A stretch of DNA of 15,844 nt, from the NCBI GenBank assembly GCA_023390775.1, contig JAEWCF010000038.1, positions 1-15,844 on the forward strand, written 5' to 3'. The DNA is from Bacteroidota bacterium. GTDB lineage: Bacteria > Bacteroidota > Bacteroidia > Flavobacteriales > Flavobacteriaceae. The translations under genes were made by a program, and so were the position numbers. Under the pieces are notes generated by a model. That model did no database searches. It was not told the origin of the DNA and was given only the letters and a program-made list of their open reading frames with translations. Below are positions 1 to 8,646 of the stretch, piece by piece; the stretch's first letter is position 1; each line of letters opens with the position of its first letter.

Positions 1-51
1 ACATAAAAAGCCCCCGCATTTACCAAACGCCTGCCTCCCTTCCCCGGTACC

Positions 52-84
52 AAAAAAAAAAAAAAACCGCCCCTTTTGGGACGG
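52..84 (-). terminator. Rho-independent terminator after the M48 peptidase gene
   Basis: Read on the minus strand, a 7-bp stem (CCGTCCC pairing with GGGGCGG, one G-T wobble) closes a 4-base AAAA loop at 67-84. An uninterrupted run of 15 T follows (A at 52-66 on the plus strand). It lies 28 bases after the stop codon of the peptidase gene, as expected for an intrinsic terminator. Bases 1-51 to its left show nothing I can name. Confidence 0.85.
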
Positions 85-112
85 CCTCGAAGATAAAGTT
101 TTTTTCAATCGC

Positions 113-931
113 TTAATAAACCTTGCCGAATTTGCGGGCTTCTTCCTTGGCTTTCGGGATCAGGTTCTTGATGTTGTTCATGCGCGTCTTGTCGGACGGG
201 TGCGTGCTCAGGATTTCAGGCGGCGCTCCTCCCCCGGCCTTTGCCGACATCCTTTGCCAGAAACCAAGCGCGTTTTCGGGGTTATAACCGGCAATGGCCA
301 TCAGCGTTAGGCCGATCATGTCGGCTTCGCTTTCGTGATTGCGGCTAAATGGAAGCATCAAACCTACGGTGGATCCAATCCCGAAGTACTGCTGCCACAT
401 CTGCTGGCGTTCGGCGCTCTGGTTACCTGTTGCCAGGGCTACCCCCACGGCGCCGAGTTGTTGCAACTGCGAGGCGCTCATGCGTTGGGCACCGTGATTG
501 GCGAGGGCGTGCGCGACTTCGTGCCCCATAACCGTCGCAAGGCCGGCTTCATTTTGGGCAACGGGCATCAGTCCGGAATAAACCACGATCTTGCCGCCGG
601 GCATGCACCATGCATTGACGGCCTTGTCCTCGATCAATTTATATTCCCACTGGTATCCCTTTAGATAATCGGAATATCCTTTGGAGGCCAGGTAGGTTTC
701 GGCAGCCTTGCGGATTTTGTTGCCGACGTTCTCCACTTCGCGTGCATCGGCAGTACCGGTGATCACCTTGTTCTCCTTCAGGAATTGGTTGTATTGCTGA
801 AAAGCCGAAGGGAACAGTTGCTCGTTGGAAACGAAGTTCAGGTTGTTCTTGCCCGTGAAGGGATTCTTGGTTGTACATGCAATCGCCAAAAACAGCGCGC
901 ATGTGGCGGGGAATAAGATGCGTTTTTTCAT
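113..931 (-). CDS. M48 family lipoprotein metallopeptidase (LoiP/YcaL-like)
   Basis: A zinc metalloprotease of family M48, 272 aa, probably anchored to a membrane on the periplasmic side and cutting misfolded or damaged envelope proteins (role inferred from the family). The N-terminus is a short lipoprotein signal, KKR followed by a hydrophobic stretch ending at Cys19 in AIAC. The -3 residue is Ala rather than Leu, so the lipobox is slightly weak. The zinc site is HEVAH at 137-141, with the third ligand in the E200-S-E-A-D204 motif. The conserved segment NAWCMPGGKIVVYSGL at 106-121 precedes it, and a C-terminal STHPSDKTR segment is typical of the family. There are no TPR repeats, so it resembles LoiP more than BepA. 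It follows the glycogen block on the same strand after 152 bases, but has its own likely promoter and a terminator, so it is probably an independent unit. The specific substrate is unknown. Confidence 0.92.
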   Translation of the reverse strand: MKKRILFPATCALFLAIACTTKNPFTGKNNLNFVSNEQLFPSAFQQYNQFLKENKVITGTADAREVENVGNKIRKAAETYLASKGYSDYLKGYQWEYKLIEDKAVNAWCMPGGKIVVYSGLMPVAQNEAGLATVMGHEVAHALANHGAQRMSASQLQQLGAVGVALATGNQSAERQQMWQQYFGIGSTVGLMLPFSRNHESEADMIGLTLMAIAGYNPENALGFWQRMSAKAGGGAPPEILSTHPSDKTRMNNIKNLIPKAKEEARKFGKVY

Positions 932-953
932 CTGTCAGGTTTTTTAACAAGTA

Positions 954-982
954 TAAAAATACAAAAAGGGGCATCGGTGCAA
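954..982 (-). promoter_or_regulatory. Possible Bacteroidota-type promoter for the M48 peptidase gene
   Basis: On the minus strand, TTG (plus-strand caa at 980-982) is followed after 18 bases by TATTTTTA (954-961). That is seven of eight matches to the TAnnTTTG -7 consensus, with near-normal spacing. The predicted transcript would start about 15 bases before the ATG at 931. The region is AT-rich, so a chance match is possible. The remaining intergenic bases up to 1083 show no other signal. Confidence 0.4.
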
Positions 983-1083
983 TTTATATCAAACGGCAAA
1001 AAAGTTCAATAATTCGCACGCAGAAGCGCCCTTCAACAAACTTGCCAAAGTATGGGTGAGCCTTCAGATGAGAAAGTCGATGA

Positions 1084-3489
1084 TTATAAGGTCGCGGCAT
1101 CGGCCAGGATCCGCAGGTCGTCGAAATTGCGGTCCACGGTCAAATATCCATCGGCCTGATACTGCGAAAGGTCTATCTCTAAATTGTTTACTCTGATTCC
1201 CAAAATCGGAAACGGCAAACCGTGCAAATGGATTCGGTACCGGGTATATGTGGGTTCGAAGTTGCCTTCGCGGTGCTGTTGCACGGACAATTCCGCCGCA
1301 GAACCCGCCACCTTGAACGTGGAAAGGCTGAACCTGCCCTTGTTGTAGTCGTATCCGTCCTGGGCATCCTCGTACAAAATCGATTTCTCCTTGCCGGGCT
1401 TGAAATAGATATCGAGGGTAATTTCATCTATGGTCTTTTCACCGACGAATTGTTGGACCGGATATTTCGGGATCACCGCGCCTTCCTTGATGAAGATCGG
1501 GATTTGGTCATAATCGCATGCGACCCACACTTCCCTTTTGCCCTCGACCACTTCGCCCGTCCAGTGGTTGTACCAGTTTCCGGCGGGAAGATACATCCTG
1601 CGCCCCACCGAATTGGGCTCGAGGATCGGACAGACCAGGATGTGGTTGCCGAAAATGAACTCGTCGGTCCGGTAGTGTGTCTGGGTGTCATTTTGATCGA
1701 AATACACCAGCGGCTTCAGCATCGGCACGCCCTGATTGACGTACTGCCAGAACATCGTGTAGAGATAGGGCAGCAACTGGTACCGAAGCGAAACGAATTT
1801 GCGGGTGATGTCGATGACCTGCGGATCGAACGACCAGGGTTCCTGATCGCCGTGGTCCCCACTGGAATGCGTCCTGCAAAACGGATGGAACACGCCCAGC
1901 TGGATCCAGCGCGCGTAGAGTTCGCCCGAAGGCTGTTCGGCAAACCCGCCGATATCGGAACCCGTGAAACCCATCCCCGAGAGCGACATCCGTTGCATCT
2001 GGATATTCGCGATCCAAAGGTGTTCCCAGGTCGCGACATTGTCGCCCGTCCAGCTCGAGGTGTAACGCTGCGCCCCCGAATACGCCGAACGCGTGATGAT
2101 GAAGGGACGTTTCGGATACGCGAAACGCTTGACGCCCTCGTAGGTGGCCCGGGCCATCTGGGTGCCGTAGATATTGTGCGCCTTGCGGTGGCTGCACGGA
2201 TTGCCGTCGTAGTCATGGCGGACATCCATCGGGAAGGTCTTGTCCGGAACCTCCATCACGGCGGGTTCGTTCATGTCGTTCCAGACACCCTTGACACCGA
2301 TCTCCGAAATCAGTTCCTTGAAAAGGCCTGCCCACCACTCGCGGACCGCCGGATTTGTGTAATCGGGGAAATTGCATTCGCCCGGCCAAACCTTGCCTTT
2401 CATATATGGGCCGTCGGCGCGCTTGCAGAAATAATCGTTTTCGATAGCCTCCTTGTAGACCCAGTAATCCTTGTCGATCTTGATTCCCGGATCGATGATC
2501 ACGACGGTCTTGAATCCGTCGGCGGCGAGGTCCGATACCATCTTTTTGGGCTCCGGGAAATAGTCCCGGTTCCAGGTAAAACACCTGAACCCGTCCATGT
2601 AATCGATGTCGAGGTAGATCGCGTCGCAGGGGATCTGCAGCTCCCTGAATTTTGCGGCGACTTCCCTTACTTTCGCTTCGGGATAATAGCTCCATTTGCA
2701 CTGATGGTAGCCGAGCGCCCAGAGCGGAGGGAGTTCAGGTTTGCCGGTAAGGTCGGTATAAGTGGTGACCACCTCCTGCATCTGCGGGCCGTAAATGAAG
2801 TAGTAGTTCATTTCGCCCCCGTCGGCCCAAAAACTGGCAACATTGCGCCGCTCATGGCCGAAGTCAAAAAACGACCGGAAGGTATTGTCAAAGAAAATCC
2901 CGTAAGCCGCCTGGGCATGCAGGCCAATGTAAAACGGGACCACCTTATATAACGGTTCCTGGTCCTTTTGGAAGGCATATTGGTCAGTGGCCCAATTTTC
3001 AAGCCTTTTGCCCTTGAGGTTCAGGTGTGTGGCCTTGTCACCGAGCCCGTAAAAACTTTCCCCTTCCTTGGCGGCCTTGCTCATCTTGACGATGTTTCCG
3101 CCGTAATGGTAGCTCTCTTCCCAATGAAATCCCAGTTCGTCCTCGAGCAGGCTGTTGCCGGCAATGTCAAAGATGCCGACGCGCATGTCCCGGCGGTCTA
3201 CGCGGCAGATGACCTTACTGGTGGTAATGGTGAAATGGGTTTCGGATTCGCCCATTTCGAGGTGATTGTATCCGTGGGTCTGCAAAGGATCGATCGCATA
3301 GGAAAAGTCGCGGGAAAAATAGCCCTTGGTGGTATAGCGAAAACGGAGCAGGCTGTCGCGCAACACCGTGACCCGAAGGATGACGCTGTTGTCGGAATGG
3401 AAGTCGATGCTGTCGGTCTCTCTTGTAGAATGGGTAATGGCCGAGGGGAACAAATCGCCCTTGAATTCCAATTCGGTATTGGTGATCAT
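1084..3489 (-). CDS. Cytoplasmic GH31 alpha-glucosidase
   Basis: A glycoside hydrolase of family 31, 801 aa, expected to release glucose from the non-reducing ends of alpha-glucans or malto-oligosaccharides, possibly also transferring glucose. An N-terminal beta-sandwich (about 30-250) precedes the TIM barrel (about 251-580), then C-terminal beta domains run to the end. The nucleophile is Asp405 in WNDMNEP (403-409) and the acid/base is Asp483 in TGDN (481-484). The IYLDIDYMDG segment at 291-300 is typical of the alpha-glucosidase branch. No signal peptide is seen, so the enzyme should be cytosolic, acting on internal glycogen or imported oligosaccharides. It lies 191 bases downstream of glgB and carries its own strong promoter, so it can be expressed apart from the glgE-mak-glgB genes. 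Family assignment is certain; the exact linkage preference (alpha-1,4 or other) cannot be read from sequence alone. Confidence 0.95.
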   Translation of the reverse strand: MITNTELEFKGDLFPSAITHSTRETDSIDFHSDNSVILRVTVLRDSLLRFRYTTKGYFSRDFSYAIDPLQTHGYNHLEMGESETHFTITTSKVICRVDRRDMRVGIFDIAGNSLLEDELGFHWEESYHYGGNIVKMSKAAKEGESFYGLGDKATHLNLKGKRLENWATDQYAFQKDQEPLYKVVPFYIGLHAQAAYGIFFDNTFRSFFDFGHERRNVASFWADGGEMNYYFIYGPQMQEVVTTYTDLTGKPELPPLWALGYHQCKWSYYPEAKVREVAAKFRELQIPCDAIYLDIDYMDGFRCFTWNRDYFPEPKKMVSDLAADGFKTVVIIDPGIKIDKDYWVYKEAIENDYFCKRADGPYMKGKVWPGECNFPDYTNPAVREWWAGLFKELISEIGVKGVWNDMNEPAVMEVPDKTFPMDVRHDYDGNPCSHRKAHNIYGTQMARATYEGVKRFAYPKRPFIITRSAYSGAQRYTSSWTGDNVATWEHLWIANIQMQRMSLSGMGFTGSDIGGFAEQPSGELYARWIQLGVFHPFCRTHSSGDHGDQEPWSFDPQVIDITRKFVSLRYQLLPYLYTMFWQYVNQGVPMLKPLVYFDQNDTQTHYRTDEFIFGNHILVCPILEPNSVGRRMYLPAGNWYNHWTGEVVEGKREVWVACDYDQIPIFIKEGAVIPKYPVQQFVGEKTIDEITLDIYFKPGKEKSILYEDAQDGYDYNKGRFSLSTFKVAGSAAELSVQQHREGNFEPTYTRYRIHLHGLPFPILGIRVNNLEIDLSQYQADGYLTVDRNFDDLRILADAATL

Positions 3490-3507
3490 GCGCAGGATTT
3501 AGGCTGC

Positions 3508-3538
3508 CAAACTTACAAAACAATGGCCGCGGAGTCAA
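3508..3538 (-). promoter_or_regulatory. Bacteroidota-type promoter for the GH31 gene
   Basis: On the minus strand, TTG (plus caa at 3536-3538) is followed after exactly 20 bases by TAAGTTTG (plus caaactta at 3508-3515). This is a perfect match to the TAnnTTTG consensus with ideal spacing. Transcription would start about 12 bases before the ATG at 3489, so the leader is very short. No Shine-Dalgarno sequence is present. The rest of the 3490-3680 gap shows nothing I can name. Confidence 0.7.
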
Positions 3539-3680
3539 AAATCGGGGCGGTTTTCTACGCAAACGTTGTAGTTGGAAACGGAGGATTCCGGCGGAAAAAT
3601 GGCCGTTGGAACGAGGTGGCGGGCCGAAACTTCGCGGTGGGTGGGCACGCCGGCGCGCAAAGCCTCAACCTCCATTTTTT

Positions 3681-5588
3681 TTACCTGCCCGGTCCGAGGA
3701 TCGTGACACCCAAGGGAGGGAGCGTGAGCGCAATTGAATGCGCCCGACCCTGCCACGGAATCGGGTCCGGTTTGAAAGTTCCCGCATTCAGGACGCCGCT
3801 CCCGCCGTAGGACAGGTCGTCGGAATTGAAGACTTCCCGCAGTTTTCCTTTTCCCGGAACACCGATACGGTAATTTTCCCGCACCACCGGGGTCATGTTG
3901 CACGCTACCACGAGATAATCCTTTTCTGCCGAACCTCTCCGGACGAACGAAATCACGGCATTCCCGCTATCGGAATAGTTGATCCATTCAAAGCCCTCGG
4001 CACTGAACTGTTTCTCGTAAAGGGCGGGTGAGTTTTTGTAGAGCGCGTTGAGCCCCGCAACAAGCCGCAATATTCCGGAGTGGCTCTCGTACTGGAGAAG
4101 GTGCCAGTCCAGCGAGCCGTCAAATTTCCATTCCTCTGCCTGCCCGAACTCGCCTCCCTGAAAAAGCAATTTCGCACCGGGATGCGTGAACATGCAGGCA
4201 TAAAGGAGCCGCAGATTGGCGAACCTTTGCCACTGGTCGCCCGGCATCCTGCCCAAAATGGATTTTTTTCCGTAAACGACCTCGTCGTGCGAAAGCGGAA
4301 GCATGAAGTTTTCGGTGAAGGCATAGGTCAGGGAAAAAGTCACGTCATTCTGGTGGTAGCCGCGGTAAATCGGATCTTTCTTGAAGTATTCCAGTGTATC
4401 GTGCATCCATCCCATCATCCATTTCATCCCAAACCCGAGTCCGCCGATATACGTGGGCCGCGAGACCATCGGGAACGAAGTGCTTTCCTCGGCAATGGTC
4501 TGGACCCCGTCAAAATTGGCATACACCGCTTCGTTGAAATCCTTCAGGAATGCGATGGTGTCCAGGTTTTCACGGCCGCCGTGCACGTTGGGCTCCCACT
4601 CGCCTTCCTTTCGGGAATAATCCAAATACAGCATGGAGGCGACGGCATCCACGCGCAGGCCATCGATATGGTAGTGTTGCAACCAGAAAATGGCGTTGCT
4701 GATCAGGAATGAACGCACTTCGGCCCGGCCATAATTGAATATCAGGCTTTTCCAATCAGGGTGGTATCCTTTCCGGATGTCGGGATGTTCGTATAGATGC
4801 GATCCGTCAAAAAGTCCCAGGCCGTGGTCGTCGGCAGGGAAATGCGATGGCACCCAATCCAGGATCACCCCGATGCCCGCCTGATGGAACCGATCCACCA
4901 GTTGCATGAATTCCTGCGGCGTGCCAAACCGTGAGGTCGGAGCGAAATAACCCGTGATCTGGTAACCCCACGAGGGATCGTACGGGTATTCCATGACGGG
5001 CATGAATTCCACATGCGTAAATCCGGCCCTGCTAACGTAAGGAACAAGTTCTTCGGCCAGTTCGGGATAGGTCATGAACCTGTTCCCATCCTTGCGTTTC
5101 CACGATCCCAGATGCACCTCGTAAACCGAAAAAGGCCGGTCCAGCCGGTTGATCTCCTTACGGGAACGCATCCAGCTCTCGTCTTCCCATTTATGCGAAA
5201 GGTCCCAAACCACCGAGGCGGTTTTGGGAGGATGCTCGCAAAATCTTGCGAACGGATCTGCCTTTTCGCGGATAACGTCGTCCACCCCCGATTGGATCCG
5301 GTACTTGTAAAGCGTACCGTTGCCGAGCCCGGGAATGAAGCCTTCCCATATCCCCGAACCGTCCCAGCGAACCGACAGCGGATGCTCACCCTGGATCCAG
5401 AAGTTAAAATCGCCCACCACCGAGACCGCCTTTGCCGCCGGGGCCCAAACCGCGAAATAGACGCCCTTTGCGCCGTTGATTTCGGTAAGGTGCGCCCCCA
5501 GTTTCTCGTGAAGCTGGAAGTGCTTGCCCGATTTGAAAAGCGAAATGTCGAATTCTGTCAGAAAGGAATGTGGAACAACATTATCCAT
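3681..5588 (-). CDS. glgB: 1,4-alpha-glucan branching enzyme GlgB (GH13)
   Basis: Makes alpha-1,6 branches in linear alpha-1,4-glucan, the last step of glycogen building. The protein is 635 aa from the chosen ATG. That start gives an 8-base overlap (ATGGATAA) with the permease stop; an in-frame ATG 48 bases upstream would add 16 residues lying inside the permease gene. The N-terminus goes almost directly into a CBM48 domain (about residues 30-110), so the extra N1 domain of the longer E. coli enzyme is missing. The GH13 barrel follows, with nucleophile Asp314 in DGLRVDAV, acid/base Glu367 in TIAEEST and the transition-state Asp435 in LSHDEVV, and a C-terminal beta domain ends the protein. All catalytic residues are present. 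It should act on the linear chains made by GlgE, encoded upstream in the same direction. Confidence 0.96.
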   Translation of the reverse strand: MDNVVPHSFLTEFDISLFKSGKHFQLHEKLGAHLTEINGAKGVYFAVWAPAAKAVSVVGDFNFWIQGEHPLSVRWDGSGIWEGFIPGLGNGTLYKYRIQSGVDDVIREKADPFARFCEHPPKTASVVWDLSHKWEDESWMRSRKEINRLDRPFSVYEVHLGSWKRKDGNRFMTYPELAEELVPYVSRAGFTHVEFMPVMEYPYDPSWGYQITGYFAPTSRFGTPQEFMQLVDRFHQAGIGVILDWVPSHFPADDHGLGLFDGSHLYEHPDIRKGYHPDWKSLIFNYGRAEVRSFLISNAIFWLQHYHIDGLRVDAVASMLYLDYSRKEGEWEPNVHGGRENLDTIAFLKDFNEAVYANFDGVQTIAEESTSFPMVSRPTYIGGLGFGMKWMMGWMHDTLEYFKKDPIYRGYHQNDVTFSLTYAFTENFMLPLSHDEVVYGKKSILGRMPGDQWQRFANLRLLYACMFTHPGAKLLFQGGEFGQAEEWKFDGSLDWHLLQYESHSGILRLVAGLNALYKNSPALYEKQFSAEGFEWINYSDSGNAVISFVRRGSAEKDYLVVACNMTPVVRENYRIGVPGKGKLREVFNSDDLSYGGSGVLNAGTFKPDPIPWQGRAHSIALTLPPLGVTILGPGR

Positions 5589-6900
5589 GGGAGGGTTTCT
5601 TGATGTATTTGTGAATGATCCAACCGCAGAGGGCAATGCCCGAAACTATCGATGCACTGACGGGATCGCTGACCGTGAACCCGATGAAGAGCGCAATCGT
5701 CACCGCCAGGGCCAAATAGGTCGTAAACGGATAGCCGACGGCGCGGTAAGGCCTGGGCAGTTCAGGCTCGATTTTGCGGAGCCTGATGAGCGATGCGAAG
5801 GCGAACCCCATCACGATGGTCATCATGAAGGCCCCCAAGGCGAACATCGCCTCAAAAGAGCTGAAAACAATGAGCAGCGCCGCAAATGAAACGCATGCGA
5901 AAAGCGAAATGTAAGGCGTGCCTCCGCGGTTTATTTTGGTGCCCTGCCTGAAAAAATACCCGTCCCGGCTGAGGCCAAACAGGATGCGCGAGGGAATCAT
6001 CATGTAGGCATTGAGGATGCTCAAAAGCGAAAAAATGGCAACGGCGGTCATCAAATCGGCGCCGAGATCGCCAAAGGCCACGGCGGCGGCATCCGATGCG
6101 GCCAGCGGGGAACGCGCGATGGACTCTACCGGAAGCACGTACAGGATGGCGGCGTTTATCAGGACATAGGTGACGCAGACCATGAGCGCCCCGAACATAT
6201 ACGATTTGGGGATGTTGCGGCCGGGATCGGTGTCTTCCTCGGCGAAAAAGGAAACGGACATAGAGCCGTCATAGGCGCCCACGATGAGCTGTATCGACTG
6301 GAAGAGCACGATGAGAAGTGATCCCTGTACCAACGGCTTTGAATTGACGGCGGAATCAATTTCGGAAGGCCCGATCGCAAAACAGCCTACGATAAGAACC
6401 AGGAAAAGCAACAGTTTGAGCGCGCTCGTGATTTTTTGCGTGAAACTTCCCGTGCGGATTCCGGGCAGGTTGATCAGGGCAAACAGGGCCAGCATTGCAA
6501 GGGCGAGCCCGGTCTGATAGGCTTTGTAGGCCGGGAACATCAACAGGACGTATTCGGCGAGGACGATGCAGAAATAGGCGGGCGCCATCGCGTTGCTGAT
6601 GAAATCGAACCAGCCGGTGATCATGCCCGCGTACGGACCAAATGCCCTGCCAATGTAATTGTAGGCCCCGCCGGCCTTGGGAAGCATGGTGGTGAGTTCG
6701 GCGTAGGAGGATGCCGAGAGGATGATGTACAGCCCGATGAGCGCCCAAGCCACGATTATCAACGTAGCATTGGGAATGAGCGCGGCAATGCTTCCCGGTG
6801 CCCGCAAGATTCCCACTCCGATCGTGCTGCCTACCACGACGGCGACCCCGAAGGCCACGCCCAGCACTTTGCGGAGATGATGGTTTGCGGCCTGGTCCAT
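5581..6900 (-). CDS. APC superfamily amino acid permease
   Basis: An integral inner-membrane transporter of 439 aa with about 12 hydrophobic segments. It opens with the TM1 signature GSTIGVGIL (24-32), where the unwound helix binds the substrate backbone in this family. Other family marks are KAGGAYNYIGRAFGP (75-89), EEDTDPGRNIPKS (221-233) and RPYRAVGYP (383-391). It resembles the LAT/SteT-like branch, which carries amino acids by exchange or proton symport; the substrate cannot be told from the sequence. The gene sits between mak and glgB and overlaps glgB by 8 bases, so the two are probably translationally coupled. A permease for amino acids in a glucan-synthesis block is unexpected. A likely promoter about 75 bases upstream of its ATG suggests that permease-glgB can be transcribed without glgE-mak. 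Confidence 0.9.
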   Translation of the reverse strand: MDQAANHHLRKVLGVAFGVAVVVGSTIGVGILRAPGSIAALIPNATLIIVAWALIGLYIILSASSYAELTTMLPKAGGAYNYIGRAFGPYAGMITGWFDFISNAMAPAYFCIVLAEYVLLMFPAYKAYQTGLALAMLALFALINLPGIRTGSFTQKITSALKLLLFLVLIVGCFAIGPSEIDSAVNSKPLVQGSLLIVLFQSIQLIVGAYDGSMSVSFFAEEDTDPGRNIPKSYMFGALMVCVTYVLINAAILYVLPVESIARSPLAASDAAAVAFGDLGADLMTAVAIFSLLSILNAYMMIPSRILFGLSRDGYFFRQGTKINRGGTPYISLFACVSFAALLIVFSSFEAMFALGAFMMTIVMGFAFASLIRLRKIEPELPRPYRAVGYPFTTYLALAVTIALFIGFTVSDPVSASIVSGIALCGWIIHKYIKKPSHG

Positions 6901-6974
6901 GACTGGGATAAAGGTTTAATGGTTAATTGAATGCCCTAGCCCCGACAGAGCCGGCATCCTTTGCGAGGCACGAG

Positions 6975-7008
6975 CAAAGATACAGGCGAAGGCGGGAAAC
7001 AGCTCCAA
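6975..7008 (-). promoter_or_regulatory. Possible promoter for the permease-glgB pair
   Basis: On the minus strand, TATCTTTG (plus caaagata at 6975-6982) matches TAnnTTTG perfectly and is followed by C, as in many flavobacterial start regions. The nearest upstream TTG (plus caa at 7006-7008) is 23 bases away, slightly longer than usual. The leader would be about 70 bases. It lies in the 111-base gap between mak and the permease gene. Confidence 0.5.
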
Positions 7009-7011
7009 ACA

Positions 7012-8646
7012 TTACGCTCCATTCGTATCGAATTCCATGATGCTGGCGATGCCGGTAAGCGGGATCACCGCCCAACGCGGGCGTGAATTGAGTTCGTATC
7101 CAAGTTCGTATACCGCTTTCTCCAACAGGCAGTAGCGCAACAAAAAATCAATCTCCTTGCGGTAGCCGATGTTCAGGTTTCCCGACTGCGCGACCTCCTC
7201 ATAGCAGTGCAGGAAAACACCGACGAAATATCGGTACAGGATCTCGCCCGCATTAAAGAGTTCCTGCTGCGGATGCGGATACTTGTCCTTGTTGTTGAAA
7301 AGCGTCGCATAAATCGCATAGTGAAAACTCCTGAACATCCCCGCGACATCCTTGAGCGGGGGTTGCTTGACCTTTCGGTCGCGGATGGTGCTCTCCGGTT
7401 CGCCCTCAAAATCGAGGATCACGAAGTCGTCGCCGCTGACCAGGACCTGCCCGAGGTGATAGTCCCCATGGATGCGGATGCGTTCGCTTTTCATCCGGGT
7501 CCAGTCAAAATCCAGGAAGACATTCCGGATGGCCTTTTTGTTGTCCAGGAAGGAATTGGCAAGTTCGAGCGCAAGCCCGTCGAGTTTGTGCAGGTTGTTC
7601 TCCAGGATGTTGAGCCGGTTCTGGAACTGATAGGTCAATCGGTTCTTTAGCCACACGGTATAATCGCCATTGTAGGTCGTGGGGGTGAATGCGGTCTGGT
7701 AAATGTCGCTTCCCAGCGCGATGTGCATTTCGGCGGTGCGTTTGGCCAGTGTCTGAATCCGCAGGAATACCGAGAGGCCGGCCCAATCGATTATCTCGTG
7801 CGGCACGTCCTTGATGGGGAGCCTTTTGAACAGCTCCACCCTGGGCAATCGGGCGGGGACAATTTTTTTCAACGAAAGGTTCGCGAATATCCGGTCACAT
7901 TCGCCGAGCATGTACTGCCAGGCATCGCCCTGGTTGGGGACGAGTTCCTGCATCAGCGCGAGCGTGATATCCTCCTCGCCCAGGTTGACATTGATGCTTC
8001 CCATATAGGCGGGGCTCTGCGTAAAATGCCCCTCGGTCAAAAAGCGGCTGATCTCATAATCCGGATTGGTGGAAATGTAGATGCGCCGGAAAACCTTGAG
8101 CACGTATTTCTCGTTGTACACGATGGACGTGTTGCTTTGTTCGACTCCCATGAATCGGGAAGATTCGTACGCCACGTTGCGCAGTCCTTCTCCGTGGTGG
8201 AACCGGACCTTTGAACCGGGAGTGCGCTCGTTTGCCAGCATTCTTTCAAACATCAGCCTTCGGAAATCTTCCTGGTGAAGCGCATCGACGAGATAACCCT
8301 GCACGCCGTTGAGGGTGACCGCGGCGATGATGGTCTCGGTGTCGAGTTCCTCCCGCGCCATGAAGGCGACCGGCATGAAGTAATTCTGATAGAACGCCTC
8401 CTTGTAATTGACCTCGAGCAAAACGCCGTAATAATTGTTGTGCTGCGATGCGATCCTGAAATGGTCCTGTACCTCGATGTATTTCAAGGTGCTGGATTTG
8501 CCCCCGTACCAACGCTTTTTGACAATGTACCGCTCAAGGATATCGGCCGCGAAATCCTTCAGGAAATCGGGGTCGTCAAAGGCGTTTTCCCAACCCGTAT
8601 TGAAGACAAAGGGCGTCGGAAAGGATTCTTTCAGGGCTTGATTCAT
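7012..8646 (-). CDS. mak: Stand-alone maltokinase (Mak/Pep2 family)
   Basis: Expected to phosphorylate maltose with ATP to alpha-maltose-1-phosphate, the donor used by GlgE. The protein has 544 aa. An N-terminal cap (about residues 30-130, with KKRWYGGKS at 43-51) precedes a kinase fold related to aminoglycoside phosphotransferases. The catalytic loop is HGDYHLGQ at 393-400 (catalytic Asp395; Gln400 stands where many relatives have Asn), and LDFEGEP at 411-417 supplies the metal-binding Asp412. The ATG overlaps the glgE stop as ATGA (8643-8646), so the two are co-translated. In many bacteria this kinase is fused to, or next to, trehalose synthase; here no TreS module is attached and no treS gene lies in the window. 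Family placement is firm, and activity on maltose is inferred from the glgE neighbour. Confidence 0.92.
   Translation of the reverse strand: MNQALKESFPTPFVFNTGWENAFDDPDFLKDFAADILERYIVKKRWYGGKSSTLKYIEVQDHFRIASQHNNYYGVLLEVNYKEAFYQNYFMPVAFMAREELDTETIIAAVTLNGVQGYLVDALHQEDFRRLMFERMLANERTPGSKVRFHHGEGLRNVAYESSRFMGVEQSNTSIVYNEKYVLKVFRRIYISTNPDYEISRFLTEGHFTQSPAYMGSINVNLGEEDITLALMQELVPNQGDAWQYMLGECDRIFANLSLKKIVPARLPRVELFKRLPIKDVPHEIIDWAGLSVFLRIQTLAKRTAEMHIALGSDIYQTAFTPTTYNGDYTVWLKNRLTYQFQNRLNILENNLHKLDGLALELANSFLDNKKAIRNVFLDFDWTRMKSERIRIHGDYHLGQVLVSGDDFVILDFEGEPESTIRDRKVKQPPLKDVAGMFRSFHYAIYATLFNNKDKYPHPQQELFNAGEILYRYFVGVFLHCYEEVAQSGNLNIGYRKEIDFLLRYCLLEKAVYELGYELNSRPRWAVIPLTGIASIMEFDTNGA

Noticed and set aside
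1222..2952. Long open frame (576 codons) on the plus strand
   Set aside because: It lies fully antisense to the well-supported GH31 gene and shows no domain or membrane pattern; long antisense frames are common in genes of this base composition.
2968..3810. Plus-strand open frame of 280 codons across the GH31-glgB gap
   Set aside because: Mostly antisense to GH31 and glgB, with no recognisable motif, and it covers the GH31 promoter.
5589..5636. Upstream ATG that would lengthen GlgB by 16 residues
   Set aside because: The extra residues lie inside the permease gene and are not typical of GlgB; the ATG at 5588 gives the usual short overlap.
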